Assembly (NCBI GenBank): GCA_002163025.1
Contig: MABF01000201.1
Span: 1-40,806 of the forward strand
Length of the DNA stretch: 40,806 nt
Direction: 5' to 3'
Origin: 'Osedax' symbiont bacterium Rs2_46_30_T18
GTDB taxonomy: Bacteria > Pseudomonadota > Gammaproteobacteria > Pseudomonadales > Balneatricaceae
Part shown: positions 23,540 through 32,050 of the stretch, piece by piece
Numbering within the stretch: position 1 is the first letter of the stretch
Layout: every line of letters begins with the position of its first letter
Program-made: the position numbers and the translations under genes
Notes under the pieces: generated by a model
The model's database searches: none
What the model was told of the DNA's origin: nothing
Seen by the model: only the letters and a program-made list of their open reading frames with translations

Positions 23540-23974
23540 ATGAAAACGCTTTTCAATGCCATCTTCCTGCTGATGTTCAGCACTGCAGTTATGGCTCAGC
23601 AAACCGTAGAAACCCCTGATTATATAATCCATTACAATGCTTTTAACAGTACTGTAATAGATGCGGACGCCGCAAAAAAGAACAAACTAGTGCGCAGTAA
23701 ATACACTGCAATGTTAAATATTTCAGTCTTCGCCAAAAATGCCGATGGCAGTAGCAGCGCAGTGAAAAGCTTTAACAGCGGCACAGTAGAAAACTTATTA
23801 GGCCAGCAACAGCAATTAGAATTTGTCACTATTGCAGAGGGAAAAGCTGTTTATTACATCGCTAGCTTTCGCTTCGCCAATGAAGAAGTGATGAACTTTA
23901 AGGTTGCGGTTCAACCCGATCCAAACAAGCAGCCCATTGCCGTCAACTTAACGCAAAAATTTTACGTCGAGTAG
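23540..23974 (+). CDS. DUF4426 family exported protein
   Basis: A 144-residue protein with an N-terminal signal peptide (hydrophobic stretch about residues 4-18, likely cut after Ala19 in AVMAQQ). The mature part contains the family pattern of DUF4426: YIIHYNAFNSTVI near the start and a C-terminal beta-rich portion ending in QKFYVE. The family has no established function and is seen next to rdgB or metW in gammaproteobacteria. GGAG stands just before the start codon. It probably acts in the periplasm. No Cys lipobox is present. Confidence 0.82.
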   Translation: MKTLFNAIFLLMFSTAVMAQQTVETPDYIIHYNAFNSTVIDADAAKKNKLVRSKYTAMLNISVFAKNADGSSSAVKSFNSGTVENLLGQQQQLEFVTIAEGKAVYYIASFRFANEEVMNFKVAVQPDPNKQPIAVNLTQKFYVE

Positions 23975-24024
23975 CTCAGTATTTCTGCAGTTGAAAAATG
24001 TATACACTCCATATAGAGAAATAA

Positions 24025-24636
24025 ATGATAGATAAGATAGTGTTGGCCAGCTCAAACAAAGGCAAGTTAAAAGAGTTCAGTGAAATATTTTCCGCCATGG
24101 ACATCCAGATTCTGCCACAGAGCGAATTTAAAGTGAGCGACGCCGACGAGACCGGGCTCACTTTTGTGGAAAACGCTATCCTCAAAGCCCGCCACGCCTG
24201 TGCAGCTACCGGCATGCCTGCACTCGCTGACGATTCAGGCCTGGAGGTTGATGCACTCTTAGGAGCACCGGGGATATACTCTTCAAGGTACTCAGGTGCA
24301 GGCGATACTGCTAATAATAACAAGCTGTTGAGCCAGTTAGAGCAAGTGCCTAACGCACAGCGAACCGCCAGATACCGCTGTGCTTTAGTGTTTATGCGCC
24401 ATGCAAAAGACCCTACCCCGCTTGTTTGTCAGGGAACATTAGAGGGCAGTATCCTCACCTCTGCAAGAGGAGAGTTTGGCTTTGGCTATGACCCGCTTTT
24501 TTTAGTGGATCCCGACCTGCTTGATGGCCGATCGCTGTCGGCTGCTGAACTCAGTGCAGAGCAAAAACATAACATTAGCCACCGCGGTCAGGCGGTCGCC
24601 GATTTTGTCACTTTAATCGATAACTATTTACGCTAA
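24025..24636 (+). CDS. rdgB: Non-canonical purine NTP pyrophosphatase (RdgB/HAM1)
   Basis: Hydrolyses dITP, ITP and XTP to monophosphates, keeping deaminated purines out of DNA and RNA. The HAM1 fold signatures are present: VLASSNKGKLKEF at residues 6-18 (substrate lysine loop), the TGLTFVENAILKA stretch near 43-55, ALADDSGLEVDALLGAPGIYSSRYSG near 66-90, EFGFGYDPLF near 150 and ISHRGQA near 190. The length (203) is usual. The stop overlaps the hemW start by one base, so the two are coupled. Confidence 0.95.
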   Translation: MIDKIVLASSNKGKLKEFSEIFSAMDIQILPQSEFKVSDADETGLTFVENAILKARHACAATGMPALADDSGLEVDALLGAPGIYSSRYSGAGDTANNNKLLSQLEQVPNAQRTARYRCALVFMRHAKDPTPLVCQGTLEGSILTSARGEFGFGYDPLFLVDPDLLDGRSLSAAELSAEQKHNISHRGQAVADFVTLIDNYLR

Positions 24637-25790
24637 TGTCAGAACCGCAAACCCTGCCTCCGCTGGCTCTGTATATCCATATCCCCTGGTGTATCCGCAA
24701 ATGTCCCTACTGTGACTTCAACTCCCATGCGGTGCGCGGGGAGATTCCCGAACAGCAGTATGTGAAAGCTCTGCTGGCCGATTTGAGCGCTGAAAAAAAC
24801 GCCGCGCAGGGGCGCGAGATCAGTAGTATCTTTATCGGTGGAGGCACTCCTAGCCTGTTCAGTGCCAACGCAATTGCCGAGATACTCAACGGCGCGCAAC
24901 AGATTGTCCCCTTTAGCAGCGATATCGAAATAACCATGGAGGCCAACCCCGGAACGTTTGAGCGCGAGCGCTTTGCCGGGTTCAAAGCCGCGGGTGTCAC
25001 CCGTCTGTCGATCGGGGTGCAGAGCTTTAATACTGAACATTTACAGCTGCTGGGCAGAATACACTCCGGGGATGAGGCGATCAAAGCTATTAGTGCCGCC
25101 AGCGAGATCGGCTTTGCGCACATTAATATTGACCTGATGCACGGCCTCGCCAACCAGAGCCCGCAACAGGCACTGCAAGATCTAAGCACTGCCATTGCTC
25201 TGGGGACCGATCATTTATCATGGTACCAACTCACAATTGAGCCCAATACTGAGTTCCATATCCGCCCACCAACGCTCCCGGATATAGACAGCTTATGGGA
25301 TATACAACAGCAGGGGCAGGAGCTGATAGCGAGTGCCGGTTTTAACCAGTATGAAATCTCTGCTTACGCAAAGGAAAACTCCCAGGCACAACACAACATC
25401 AATTACTGGCAGTTCGGCGATTACTTTGGCATAGGTGCCGGTGCCCACGGCAAATTGAGCTTTTACGAAGAGAAGACTGGGGCTTTAGAAATAGTCAGAC
25501 GCTGGAAGAAACGCTCCCCTAAAGCTTATCTTGAGAGTCTTGATCCTCTGGGGGGGCAAAACATCATTACCGCTGATGAGCTCCCCTTTGAATTTATGAT
25601 GAATTCCCTGCGATTAACGGGAGGCACTCCCGCTGAATATTATAGCCAGCGCACCGGACAGCCGTTAACCAGCATTGAATCTCAGTTGCAGGCAGCCACT
25701 GCTAAAGGTCTGCTAAAGGTGGGTGATAGAATCACCCCGACCCGACAGGGCTCATTGTTTCTCAATGACCTGTTGGAGTATTTTATTTAA
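24636..25790 (+). CDS. hemW: Radical SAM heme chaperone HemW
   Basis: HemW-type proteins bind heme and are thought to deliver it to respiratory enzymes; they were formerly called coproporphyrinogen oxidase-like. The radical SAM cluster motif C19-X3-C23-X2-C26 lies in HIPWCIRKCPYCDFNSH. GGGTPS (near 69), the TMEANPGT and RLSIGVQSF strands, DLMHGLANQS, and the HemW-typical HNINYW (near 254) are present. The C-terminal HTH-like domain follows with ELPFEFMMNSLRL. The length (384) agrees with the family (about 378). It converges on yigB, 21 bp apart. Confidence 0.94.
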   Translation: MSEPQTLPPLALYIHIPWCIRKCPYCDFNSHAVRGEIPEQQYVKALLADLSAEKNAAQGREISSIFIGGGTPSLFSANAIAEILNGAQQIVPFSSDIEITMEANPGTFERERFAGFKAAGVTRLSIGVQSFNTEHLQLLGRIHSGDEAIKAISAASEIGFAHINIDLMHGLANQSPQQALQDLSTAIALGTDHLSWYQLTIEPNTEFHIRPPTLPDIDSLWDIQQQGQELIASAGFNQYEISAYAKENSQAQHNINYWQFGDYFGIGAGAHGKLSFYEEKTGALEIVRRWKKRSPKAYLESLDPLGGQNIITADELPFEFMMNSLRLTGGTPAEYYSQRTGQPLTSIESQLQAATAKGLLKVGDRITPTRQGSLFLNDLLEYFI

Positions 25791-25811
25791 TCGCCCAGGC
25801 TCTGCATCTAC

Positions 25812-26522
25812 TTAACCAGTCGCTGCCACAATACTGGCAACCGCTGCCGGCAGGTCACTGATGCAATTGATCTGCTGGTCTGCCTGAAACTCGTGCGACC
25901 ACTGTTGCGGTAACACGTTGACCCAAATAGTAGCCATCCCCAGCTGCTGCGCCCCAAGCACATCGGCGATAGGGTTGTCGCCAATATGGATCACTTGTTC
26001 AGGGTCTAGCTGCTGATGCTCTAACATCAACTTAAAGATTCCCGGATCTGGTTTCTCAACCCCCGCCTCGTGGGCGTTAAACTGGAAGTCAAAGTGCTTA
26101 CTCAAGCCCACTTTGTGAATATCGGCATTGCCGTTGCTAATCGCCCCCATGCTATATCCCTGCGCCTTGAGTTGGTCCAGAACTTGCCATACATAGGGAA
26201 AATATGTCACTTGCTGACGCGCCACTATCGCCACTGCGAAGGCTTCTTTAGACAACTGCAGAGCCTGTTGTGGTGAGTATCCTGCACGGGACAATCCTAT
26301 TTCCAGACACTTCAACCTGATGCTAGTGACACTGTGGGCTATCTGAGGAAACTCGGCGACCACATAAGCACGTAGTACAGCAAAATTTCCAATATCGAAC
26401 TGCTGAGTAAAGTCGGGGGCATTCTCTGCCAGCCACTGGTAGAGTTTTAAATCCATGTTTTTGATAACAGGCGCGACATCCCACAAGGTGTCATCTAAAT
26501 CGAAAGTCAGACATTTTATCAT
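25812..26522 (-). CDS. yigB: HAD-family phosphatase, YigB-like
   Basis: A haloacid-dehalogenase-type hydrolase. Motif I is FDLDDTLWD (nucleophile Asp8, acid Asp10), motif II lies in MGAISNGN near 128, motif III is the lysine in GVEKPDPGIF near 156 and motif IV is HIGDNPIADVLGA near 178. E. coli YigB dephosphorylates FMN and the riboflavin pathway intermediate 5-amino-6-(5-phosphoribitylamino)uracil. The position directly downstream of the xerC locus (7-bp gap), as in E. coli and Pseudomonas, supports the YigB assignment. Length 236. Confidence 0.85.
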   Translation of the reverse strand: MIKCLTFDLDDTLWDVAPVIKNMDLKLYQWLAENAPDFTQQFDIGNFAVLRAYVVAEFPQIAHSVTSIRLKCLEIGLSRAGYSPQQALQLSKEAFAVAIVARQQVTYFPYVWQVLDQLKAQGYSMGAISNGNADIHKVGLSKHFDFQFNAHEAGVEKPDPGIFKLMLEHQQLDPEQVIHIGDNPIADVLGAQQLGMATIWVNVLPQQWSHEFQADQQINCISDLPAAVASIVAATG

Positions 26523-26529
26523 AGTGTTC

Positions 26530-27438
26530 TCATCGCTTTTTGGCTCTGGGGTGGGTTTGATTATAACTGGCTAATAGCCGTTTTATGTCACCGGCTTGCT
26601 CTGTCAGCTGACGGCTGGGTCCAACTGCCTTGCCCAGACGCTGGCTGATAGTCTCTATATTAACCTCTGCGGCCATTAATTGCTGGCTATACTGATGTCG
26701 TAACTGATTGGCATTGAGCCCGAGCAGCCCCATCTTTCGCCCTCTGGTATGGATACGCAGCTGGATCGCTCTGATGCTTAGTCGACGTCCCGATTTTGCA
26801 ATAAATAATGCCGGCTCAATAGCCAACTGCCCGGAGCGATAGGTGAACCAACTTTTAACTGCGGCTAAAGTATTTTCAGGGATATTTATGATGGCAGCGG
26901 GATGACCTTGGCGATCAATAATCAAAGCTTTGCGGGCAAAGTCCACTGAGAACAGATCCAGGGCCGCCACTTCAGCCACTTTAATGCCGCTGCAACTAAT
27001 CAGCGCTAACATTGCCCGGTCTCTGGCGGAGATGAAATCATCCACTATGAAGTCTAATAGCGCTTTTAGATCGATAGTTGCAGTGCGGTTCTTGATAGTC
27101 ACTGGGGCTGGCAACTTCAGTCCCAGCAAAAGATCAGTGTCGATTATTTGTCGGCGGCGCAGGTAATCGAAAAATCCGCGAATCGAACTGACTAATCGGG
27201 CAGTGCTGGCAGTGCTGAGCTGTTGGCGCTGCGCATCACTGATAAATGCTCGCGCCTGTTTAGCGGTTAATTGCCGCCAGTTAATAATCCGATAATCGGC
27301 GACAAAATGCAGCAGAGCGTGCAAGTCACTACGATAGTTGACTAGAGTATTTTCGGCCAATCGTCTTTCATTTTGTAACTGTTGTAAGTACTGCTGTATC
27401 GGCAGCGCTAATTGTTTGTCAACTTTAAAGGAGACCAT
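26530..27438 (-). CDS. xerC: XerC-position tyrosine recombinase with a degenerate active site
   Basis: By locus and overall sequence this is XerC, which with XerD resolves chromosome dimers at dif. The N-terminal core-binding domain (about 10-100: RRLAENTLVNYRSDL, SSIRGFFDYLRRR), the RDRAMLALI helix at the catalytic domain, the LRH at 246-248 and the C-terminal HPRAKKR tail match E. coli XerC, and the last third aligns without gaps. The catalytic set is largely lost. Compared with E. coli residues: R148 is K153, K172 is P180, H240 is N244, R243 is kept as R247, H266 is K270, and the nucleophile Y275 is T279. The reading frame is intact and full length (302). It probably cannot cleave DNA; a structural or regulatory role is inference. 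It lies in the conserved dapF-DUF484-xerC-yigB order. Confidence 0.85.
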   Translation of the reverse strand: MVSFKVDKQLALPIQQYLQQLQNERRLAENTLVNYRSDLHALLHFVADYRIINWRQLTAKQARAFISDAQRQQLSTASTARLVSSIRGFFDYLRRRQIIDTDLLLGLKLPAPVTIKNRTATIDLKALLDFIVDDFISARDRAMLALISCSGIKVAEVAALDLFSVDFARKALIIDRQGHPAAIINIPENTLAAVKSWFTYRSGQLAIEPALFIAKSGRRLSIRAIQLRIHTRGRKMGLLGLNANQLRHQYSQQLMAAEVNIETISQRLGKAVGPSRQLTEQAGDIKRLLASYNQTHPRAKKR

Positions 27439-27482
27439 CGTTAATTCTCAGCGGCCTTTGGGTAAGCCCGTTACAGTCAAAC

Positions 27483-28190
27483 TTATGCAGGGCTTTCTGA
27501 TTGCTGATGCAATATTCGACTCGCTACCCGACTCAATACTTCACCGACATAACTTAAAAATAGCGTGCCCTGGCTGCTCTGAAAATAATCAGCATCGTAG
27601 CTGCCAATTCCAAGCAGACCGATAGTCTCGCCCTGCACCAGTGGAATAACAGCAGCGGATTGGATCATCGCGGAGCGACCTTCGAACAAGAAGTGATTTT
27701 CTGCTGCAGACAAATTACCGCAACTGGGTTCACAGCTAAGCATCAACGGCTCGACAATCCCGGCCATTTCCCTGGGCATCATACGTCGATTGTTAACGGT
27801 CAGTTGATTCTCTGCAAATAAAATCAGGGAAGTAGCATCACCGTAAAAATCCCGGCACAAGCTCTCCTCCAGAGCACCTCCCAAGTCATCGAGGGTCTGC
27901 GCGTCTAACAGCGCCAGTACCATGCGTTTGGTTTTCTCGAACTGGGTATCATTGTGTCTGGCGGCATCACATAAATCAGATAAATGCACAGTCAGCATTT
28001 TATTTTTATTTCTCAACAGCGATGACTGTCGCTCAACCAGTGATATGGCGGCTCCCGATGGATGCGGGACGCTCAGCACTTCCAGTAAATATTCATACTC
28101 GAGGAAGAAGTCTGGATCATTTTGCAAAAACGCTGCCACTTGTTCCCGGGTTAACTTTTCGCCAGTCACTTGCTTATCTAACTTACTCAT
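27483..28190 (-). CDS. DUF484 family protein (GAF-like)
   Basis: A 235-residue cytosolic protein with an N-terminal helical part (VAAFLQNDPDFFLEYEYLLEVLSVPH, typical of DUF484), a coiled region with RQSSLLRNKNKML and a C-terminal GAF-like domain ending in GLLGIGSYDADYFQSSQGTLFLSYVGEVLSRV. Family function is not established; it is a long-standing companion of dapF and xerC in gammaproteobacteria. Its start overlaps the dapF stop by 4 nt, indicating coupling. A 44-bp gap separates it from the recombinase gene downstream. Confidence 0.85.
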   Translation of the reverse strand: MSKLDKQVTGEKLTREQVAAFLQNDPDFFLEYEYLLEVLSVPHPSGAAISLVERQSSLLRNKNKMLTVHLSDLCDAARHNDTQFEKTKRMVLALLDAQTLDDLGGALEESLCRDFYGDATSLILFAENQLTVNNRRMMPREMAGIVEPLMLSCEPSCGNLSAAENHFLFEGRSAMIQSAAVIPLVQGETIGLLGIGSYDADYFQSSQGTLFLSYVGEVLSRVASRILHQQSESPA

Positions 28191-29020
28191 ATAAACATCT
28201 TTCCTTCAAATACATTGGTCGCAGGTCCGGTCATTATAACAGGATCCTCGCAGCCACCGCGCCAAAATATTTCCAGGGCACCGCCTGTCACATTGACTTT
28301 CACCCGCTCAGCTAACAGTCCTCTCAACCGTCCTGCCACTACGGCGGCACAGGCACCAGTGCCACAGGCGAGAGTTTCGCCGACCGAGCGTTCATAAACC
28401 CGCAAGTTTATCTCTGTTTCGCTGACAATCTGCATAAAACCTATGTTGGCACCACTGGGAAAACAACTCAAACTCTGCACAGCGGGGCCAAGTTCCCCCA
28501 CTGCTGTAGTGTGCACATCGTCGACCACTATCACCCCGTGAGGGTTACCCATAGAGACAGCCGTTATCTCTAACTGCTGGTCTGCCACTTGCAGACTATA
28601 GCTAATCTGCTGACTCTGAGCGATGAAGGGGATCTCTGCGGGTGTTAAAACCGGCGCCCCCATATCGACTTCGACCTGGCGGTCTTCACGAATAGTTAGC
28701 AGCATTTTGCCTTTGGCAGTCTCTACTTTCAGCTGCTTCTTGACACTCAAACGCTTCTCCCGGACAAACTGGGCAAAGCAGCGGGCACCGTTTCCGCAGT
28801 GTTCTACCTCAGAGCCGTCGGCATTAAAAATTCGATAGCGAAAATCCATATCGGGGTCACTGGGAATTTCTATAATGAGTAACTGGTCGAAACCAACACC
28901 CAGTTTTCGATCACCGAGACGCTTTACCATCTGCGAATTGAATTTATAGCGCTGAGTGACTAGATCAACAACCATAAAATCATTGCCTAACCCATGCATT
29001 TTGGTAAAACGTAATAACAT
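28187..29020 (-). CDS. dapF: Diaminopimelate epimerase
   Basis: Interconverts LL- and meso-diaminopimelate for lysine and peptidoglycan synthesis. The two catalytic cysteines are Cys75 (EHCGNGARCF) and Cys219 (LACGTGAC). Other conserved parts are the KMHGLGNDFMVVD opening, FDQLL near 44, the VSMGNPHGV loop near 156 and GANIGFMQ near 190. The length (277) is standard. It lies directly after lysA, which uses its product, and overlaps the DUF484 start. Confidence 0.97.
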   Translation of the reverse strand: MLLRFTKMHGLGNDFMVVDLVTQRYKFNSQMVKRLGDRKLGVGFDQLLIIEIPSDPDMDFRYRIFNADGSEVEHCGNGARCFAQFVREKRLSVKKQLKVETAKGKMLLTIREDRQVEVDMGAPVLTPAEIPFIAQSQQISYSLQVADQQLEITAVSMGNPHGVIVVDDVHTTAVGELGPAVQSLSCFPSGANIGFMQIVSETEINLRVYERSVGETLACGTGACAAVVAGRLRGLLAERVKVNVTGGALEIFWRGGCEDPVIMTGPATNVFEGKMFI

Positions 29021-29080
29021 TTATATGTCCAGATATTGTTTGTTGGTTGCCTTTCGCTCACTGCTTAGCAGTGGCTTGCC

Positions 29081-30334
29081 CTAATTCTGGGGCAGTATTT
29101 TTTCGCCTTTGATCAGGTCATCAAAGGTCTCTCGGGCCCTAATTTGGTAGCTCTGATTGTCATCGACCATCACTTCTGCCGCCCGGGTACGGGTATTATA
29201 ATTAGAGCTCATCGTAAAGCCATAAGCACCGGCTGAACACACCGCCAACAGGTCTCCTGCTGCAATATTAAGTTGACGATCTTTTCCCAGAAAGTCGCCG
29301 GTTTCGCACACAGGTCCCACCACATCGTATTCTTGGCACTCCTGGCTGTCACTTATTTGCAACGGCAGTATATCCAGGTAGGCGCTATACAACGCCGGGC
29401 GCAACATATCATTCATCGCTGCATCGACAATCGCAAAGTTCTTGCTTTCATTATGTTTTAAATATTCTACTTCGGTCAGCAATACCCCGGCGTTGGCAAC
29501 GATAGAGCGACCCGGCTCAAAAATTAACTTTATCTCTCTGTCGCCAATTTTATCTAATACGGCGTCAATATACTGTTGCGGGGTCGGTGGTACTTCATCT
29601 GTGTAACAAACTCCCAAGCCCCCGCCGAGGTCCAAGTGCTTAATGCTGATCCCCTGAGTATCCAAGACGTCAATCAGCGCCAGTAATTTATCCATCGCAT
29701 CCATAAACGGCGCTATTTCAGTCAATTGACTGCCGATATGACAATCCATGCCAATGATATTAACATGCCTTAAGCTGGCTGCGTGCTGGTACAGACGCGG
29801 GGCGTCTTCAATCGCTATGCCAAATTTGTTTTCTTTTAAACCTGTAGAGATATAAGGATGAGTACCGGCATCTACATTGGGATTCACCCTAAAGGAGATG
29901 GGTGCCACCATCGCCAGCTGTCCAGCGACGGTATTGATGCGCTCTAGTTCAGCTGCAGATTCAATGTTGAAACAGTGAATACCGGCCTTCAGGGCATAGC
30001 GAATTTCACTGGACTGTTTAGATACCCCAGAAAACACTACCCGATCTGCAGACCCACCGGATTTCAAAACCCGCTGCAGCTCCCCCTGGGAAACCACGTC
30101 AAAGCCTGCGCCTAAACGGGCCAATATGTTTAGTACTGCAAGGTTACTATTGGCCTTAATCGCAAAACAGACCATATCATCGCGACCTTGCAGGGCGTTG
30201 GCATACGCCAGGTAGGCGAGTTCAATGGCATCTCTTGAGTACACATAAGTCGGGGTACCGAATTCTTCTGCAACTTTACTCAGCAGTACATTTTCACAGT
30301 GGAGTCTATTGTCGCGGTACTCAAAACTATCCAT
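29081..30334 (-). CDS. lysA: Diaminopimelate decarboxylase
   Basis: PLP-dependent fold III decarboxylase that makes L-lysine from meso-diaminopimelate. The PLP lysine is Lys60 (CFAIKANSNL). GAGFDVVSQGEL (near 75), HIGSQLTEIAPF (near 195), LDLGGGLGVCY (near 235), EPGRSIVANAGVLL (near 272) and the partner-subunit active-site cysteine in GPVCETGDFL (near 345) are all present. The length (417) is typical. It is placed between lptM and dapF, the order known from Pseudomonas, so the last two lysine steps are co-transcribed with an LPS-assembly factor. Confidence 0.97.
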   Translation of the reverse strand: MDSFEYRDNRLHCENVLLSKVAEEFGTPTYVYSRDAIELAYLAYANALQGRDDMVCFAIKANSNLAVLNILARLGAGFDVVSQGELQRVLKSGGSADRVVFSGVSKQSSEIRYALKAGIHCFNIESAAELERINTVAGQLAMVAPISFRVNPNVDAGTHPYISTGLKENKFGIAIEDAPRLYQHAASLRHVNIIGMDCHIGSQLTEIAPFMDAMDKLLALIDVLDTQGISIKHLDLGGGLGVCYTDEVPPTPQQYIDAVLDKIGDREIKLIFEPGRSIVANAGVLLTEVEYLKHNESKNFAIVDAAMNDMLRPALYSAYLDILPLQISDSQECQEYDVVGPVCETGDFLGKDRQLNIAAGDLLAVCSAGAYGFTMSSNYNTRTRAAEVMVDDNQSYQIRARETFDDLIKGEKILPQN

Positions 30335-30399
30335 TTACTTCATCGCCTCTACGGGGTCATTGTCAACCACAGTTCTATAATCAGTGGCTATAATCGCTG

Positions 30400-30552
30400 T
30401 TATTCGTTGCTGGCGGGTTGTTCGATCACTTGCCCGCCAGTGTTTTCTACACTGCTGTCCTCCAGGTACAAAGGACCTTTCTGACCGCAACCAGAGAGCC
30501 ATAAAATACTGGTAAAGACACTCAGCTTCAATAATAGTTTGTAAATTTTCAC
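30400..30552 (-). CDS. lptM: LPS translocon maturation lipoprotein LptM
   Basis: A 50-residue gene with GTG start on the minus strand, easily missed by length cut-offs. It has a short basic N-terminus, a hydrophobic stretch and a lipobox LSGC ending in Cys22. The CGQKGPLYL segment that follows is the hallmark of the LptM/YifL family, whose members help LptD mature in the outer-membrane LPS translocon. AGGGG stands about 7 nt before the start. The position immediately upstream of lysA-dapF matches Pseudomonas and E. coli neighbourhoods (yifL-dapF). The tail after Leu30 is acidic and variable, as in relatives. Confidence 0.9.
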   Translation of the reverse strand: MKIYKLLLKLSVFTSILWLSGCGQKGPLYLEDSSVENTGGQVIEQPASNE

Positions 30553-30667
30553 TGTTAAACCCCTATGCTATATTTTTGCCAATCTCATCACTGAGCAGCA
30601 AACTTGATGTTGTCGTCAATTACCCTGGCCAAGTCCGAGCTTGGCTGAGCCCCAGCGCGTTGCAACA

Positions 30668-31954
30668 CTATTTTTTCAATAGAACTGACTGTATTTGTTG
30701 CAACAGGATTGTTGTTGCCCCGCGCTGCGATAAAAAATATTTTTCTGCTCGCAAACCCATTTCCTGCATCCGTTCAGGCTCTGCCAGCAGCCGCTGCAAC
30801 TGCTTTAAAAGTTGCCTGTAATCACTACAGCTAAGCATCCCTTGTGCGGCTTCTAGCTGCGGACAAATCACCGAGAAATTGTATTGCTGCGGCCCCATCA
30901 ATACTCCTTTAGCGACACTGGCAGGCTCCAGCGGACTCTGCCCACCGACCGCGACAAAACTACCTCCCACTATTGTCAGATCTGCCACTGCATATAACAT
31001 GCTCAATTCGCCCATAGTATCGCCGATATATATCTGACACTGGGGATCGAACTGCCCGCTACTGCGCCTGACGACATGCTTTGAATACTTCTGGGCCAGC
31101 TCTGCTACTTCGCTAAAACGCTCCGGATGCCTGGGCACAATAATCAGTAACAAATCCGCAAACTGCTGCCACAAATCCGCCAGTAACTCTAACACACCCA
31201 GCTCTTCTGTATTGTGACTGCTGCCTAGAATCAGCACTGGCCTGCTGCCTATTTGCCGGCGCAGTTCAGTCGCTTGCGGCAGTGTGTTTTCTGCTATTTG
31301 CAGGTCAAACTTGATACTGCCGCTGATCAATAATTTTTTTGCATCCAGCCCCAAGTTTAGAAAACGCTCACCATCACTCGTGTATTGGGCCACCAGCAAA
31401 TCCAAGTGCTGCAACATCTGCGCGGTTAAGCCGGCCACTTTTGCATAACCTCTGGCGGACTTGTCTGACATTCGTGCATTCGCCAATAGCACAGGGATAT
31501 TTTTGCCGTGACACTGCGCCAGCATATTTGGCCACAGCTCTGTCTCGACAATCAGCAGTCCTAAAGGCTTGTGAGCACGCAAAAACCGAGCCACAGACCC
31601 CGGCTGATCATACGGGCAGTATTGATGCCAGAGTTGATTGTATTCCGCAAATAATTTTGCAACACGATCAGCCCCGGTGGGCGTAGAAGTCGTGACTAGA
31701 ATAGTCAGTTGCGGATACAGTGTCATTAGCTGTTTTAGCACTGGGGCAATGGCGACACATTCGCCGACGGAAACTGCGTGTACCCACAGTGGCGGGTTAT
31801 CTGAGACTTTTGAGGCAAAGCCAAAACGCTCGCCAATTCGCTGCCGGTAGGCGGGAGCTTTTCGACCGCGCAGCCACAATTTAAAGAGCATTAGTGGCGT
31901 CAGGAAATAAAAAATACAACTATAGATAGTTCTCAAGGGATACTTCACCAGCAA
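30668..31954 (-). CDS. waaA: 3-deoxy-D-manno-octulosonic acid (Kdo) transferase
   Basis: Adds Kdo from CMP-Kdo to lipid IVA at the cytosolic face of the inner membrane, a GT-B glycosyltransferase. An N-terminal membrane anchor (about residues 8-26) precedes RIGERFG, then WVHAVSVGECVAIAPVL with the catalytic glutamate near 64, ETELWPNML near 137, the GSIKFD segment near 217 and the PRHPERF motif near 273. The late motif reads GGSFVAVGGQSPLEPA where most relatives have GGHNPLEPA. Length 428. It is divergent from gmhA and 115 bp upstream of lptM on the same strand. Confidence 0.95.
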   Translation of the reverse strand: MLVKYPLRTIYSCIFYFLTPLMLFKLWLRGRKAPAYRQRIGERFGFASKVSDNPPLWVHAVSVGECVAIAPVLKQLMTLYPQLTILVTTSTPTGADRVAKLFAEYNQLWHQYCPYDQPGSVARFLRAHKPLGLLIVETELWPNMLAQCHGKNIPVLLANARMSDKSARGYAKVAGLTAQMLQHLDLLVAQYTSDGERFLNLGLDAKKLLISGSIKFDLQIAENTLPQATELRRQIGSRPVLILGSSHNTEELGVLELLADLWQQFADLLLIIVPRHPERFSEVAELAQKYSKHVVRRSSGQFDPQCQIYIGDTMGELSMLYAVADLTIVGGSFVAVGGQSPLEPASVAKGVLMGPQQYNFSVICPQLEAAQGMLSCSDYRQLLKQLQRLLAEPERMQEMGLRAEKYFLSQRGATTILLQQIQSVLLKK

Positions 31955-32050
31955 ATTGCTTAATTACGCTTCTTTTGGTAGCTATTGTAGTTTATCCCGG
32001 GCAGCAGATCAGTTAGAATTTCATTAAATTTATTAAGGTTGATCGCTATC

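Noticed and set aside
30628-30645. GCCAAG-N6-CTTGGC hairpin after waaA as terminator
   Set aside because: No T-run follows on the minus strand, so I do not call it a terminator.
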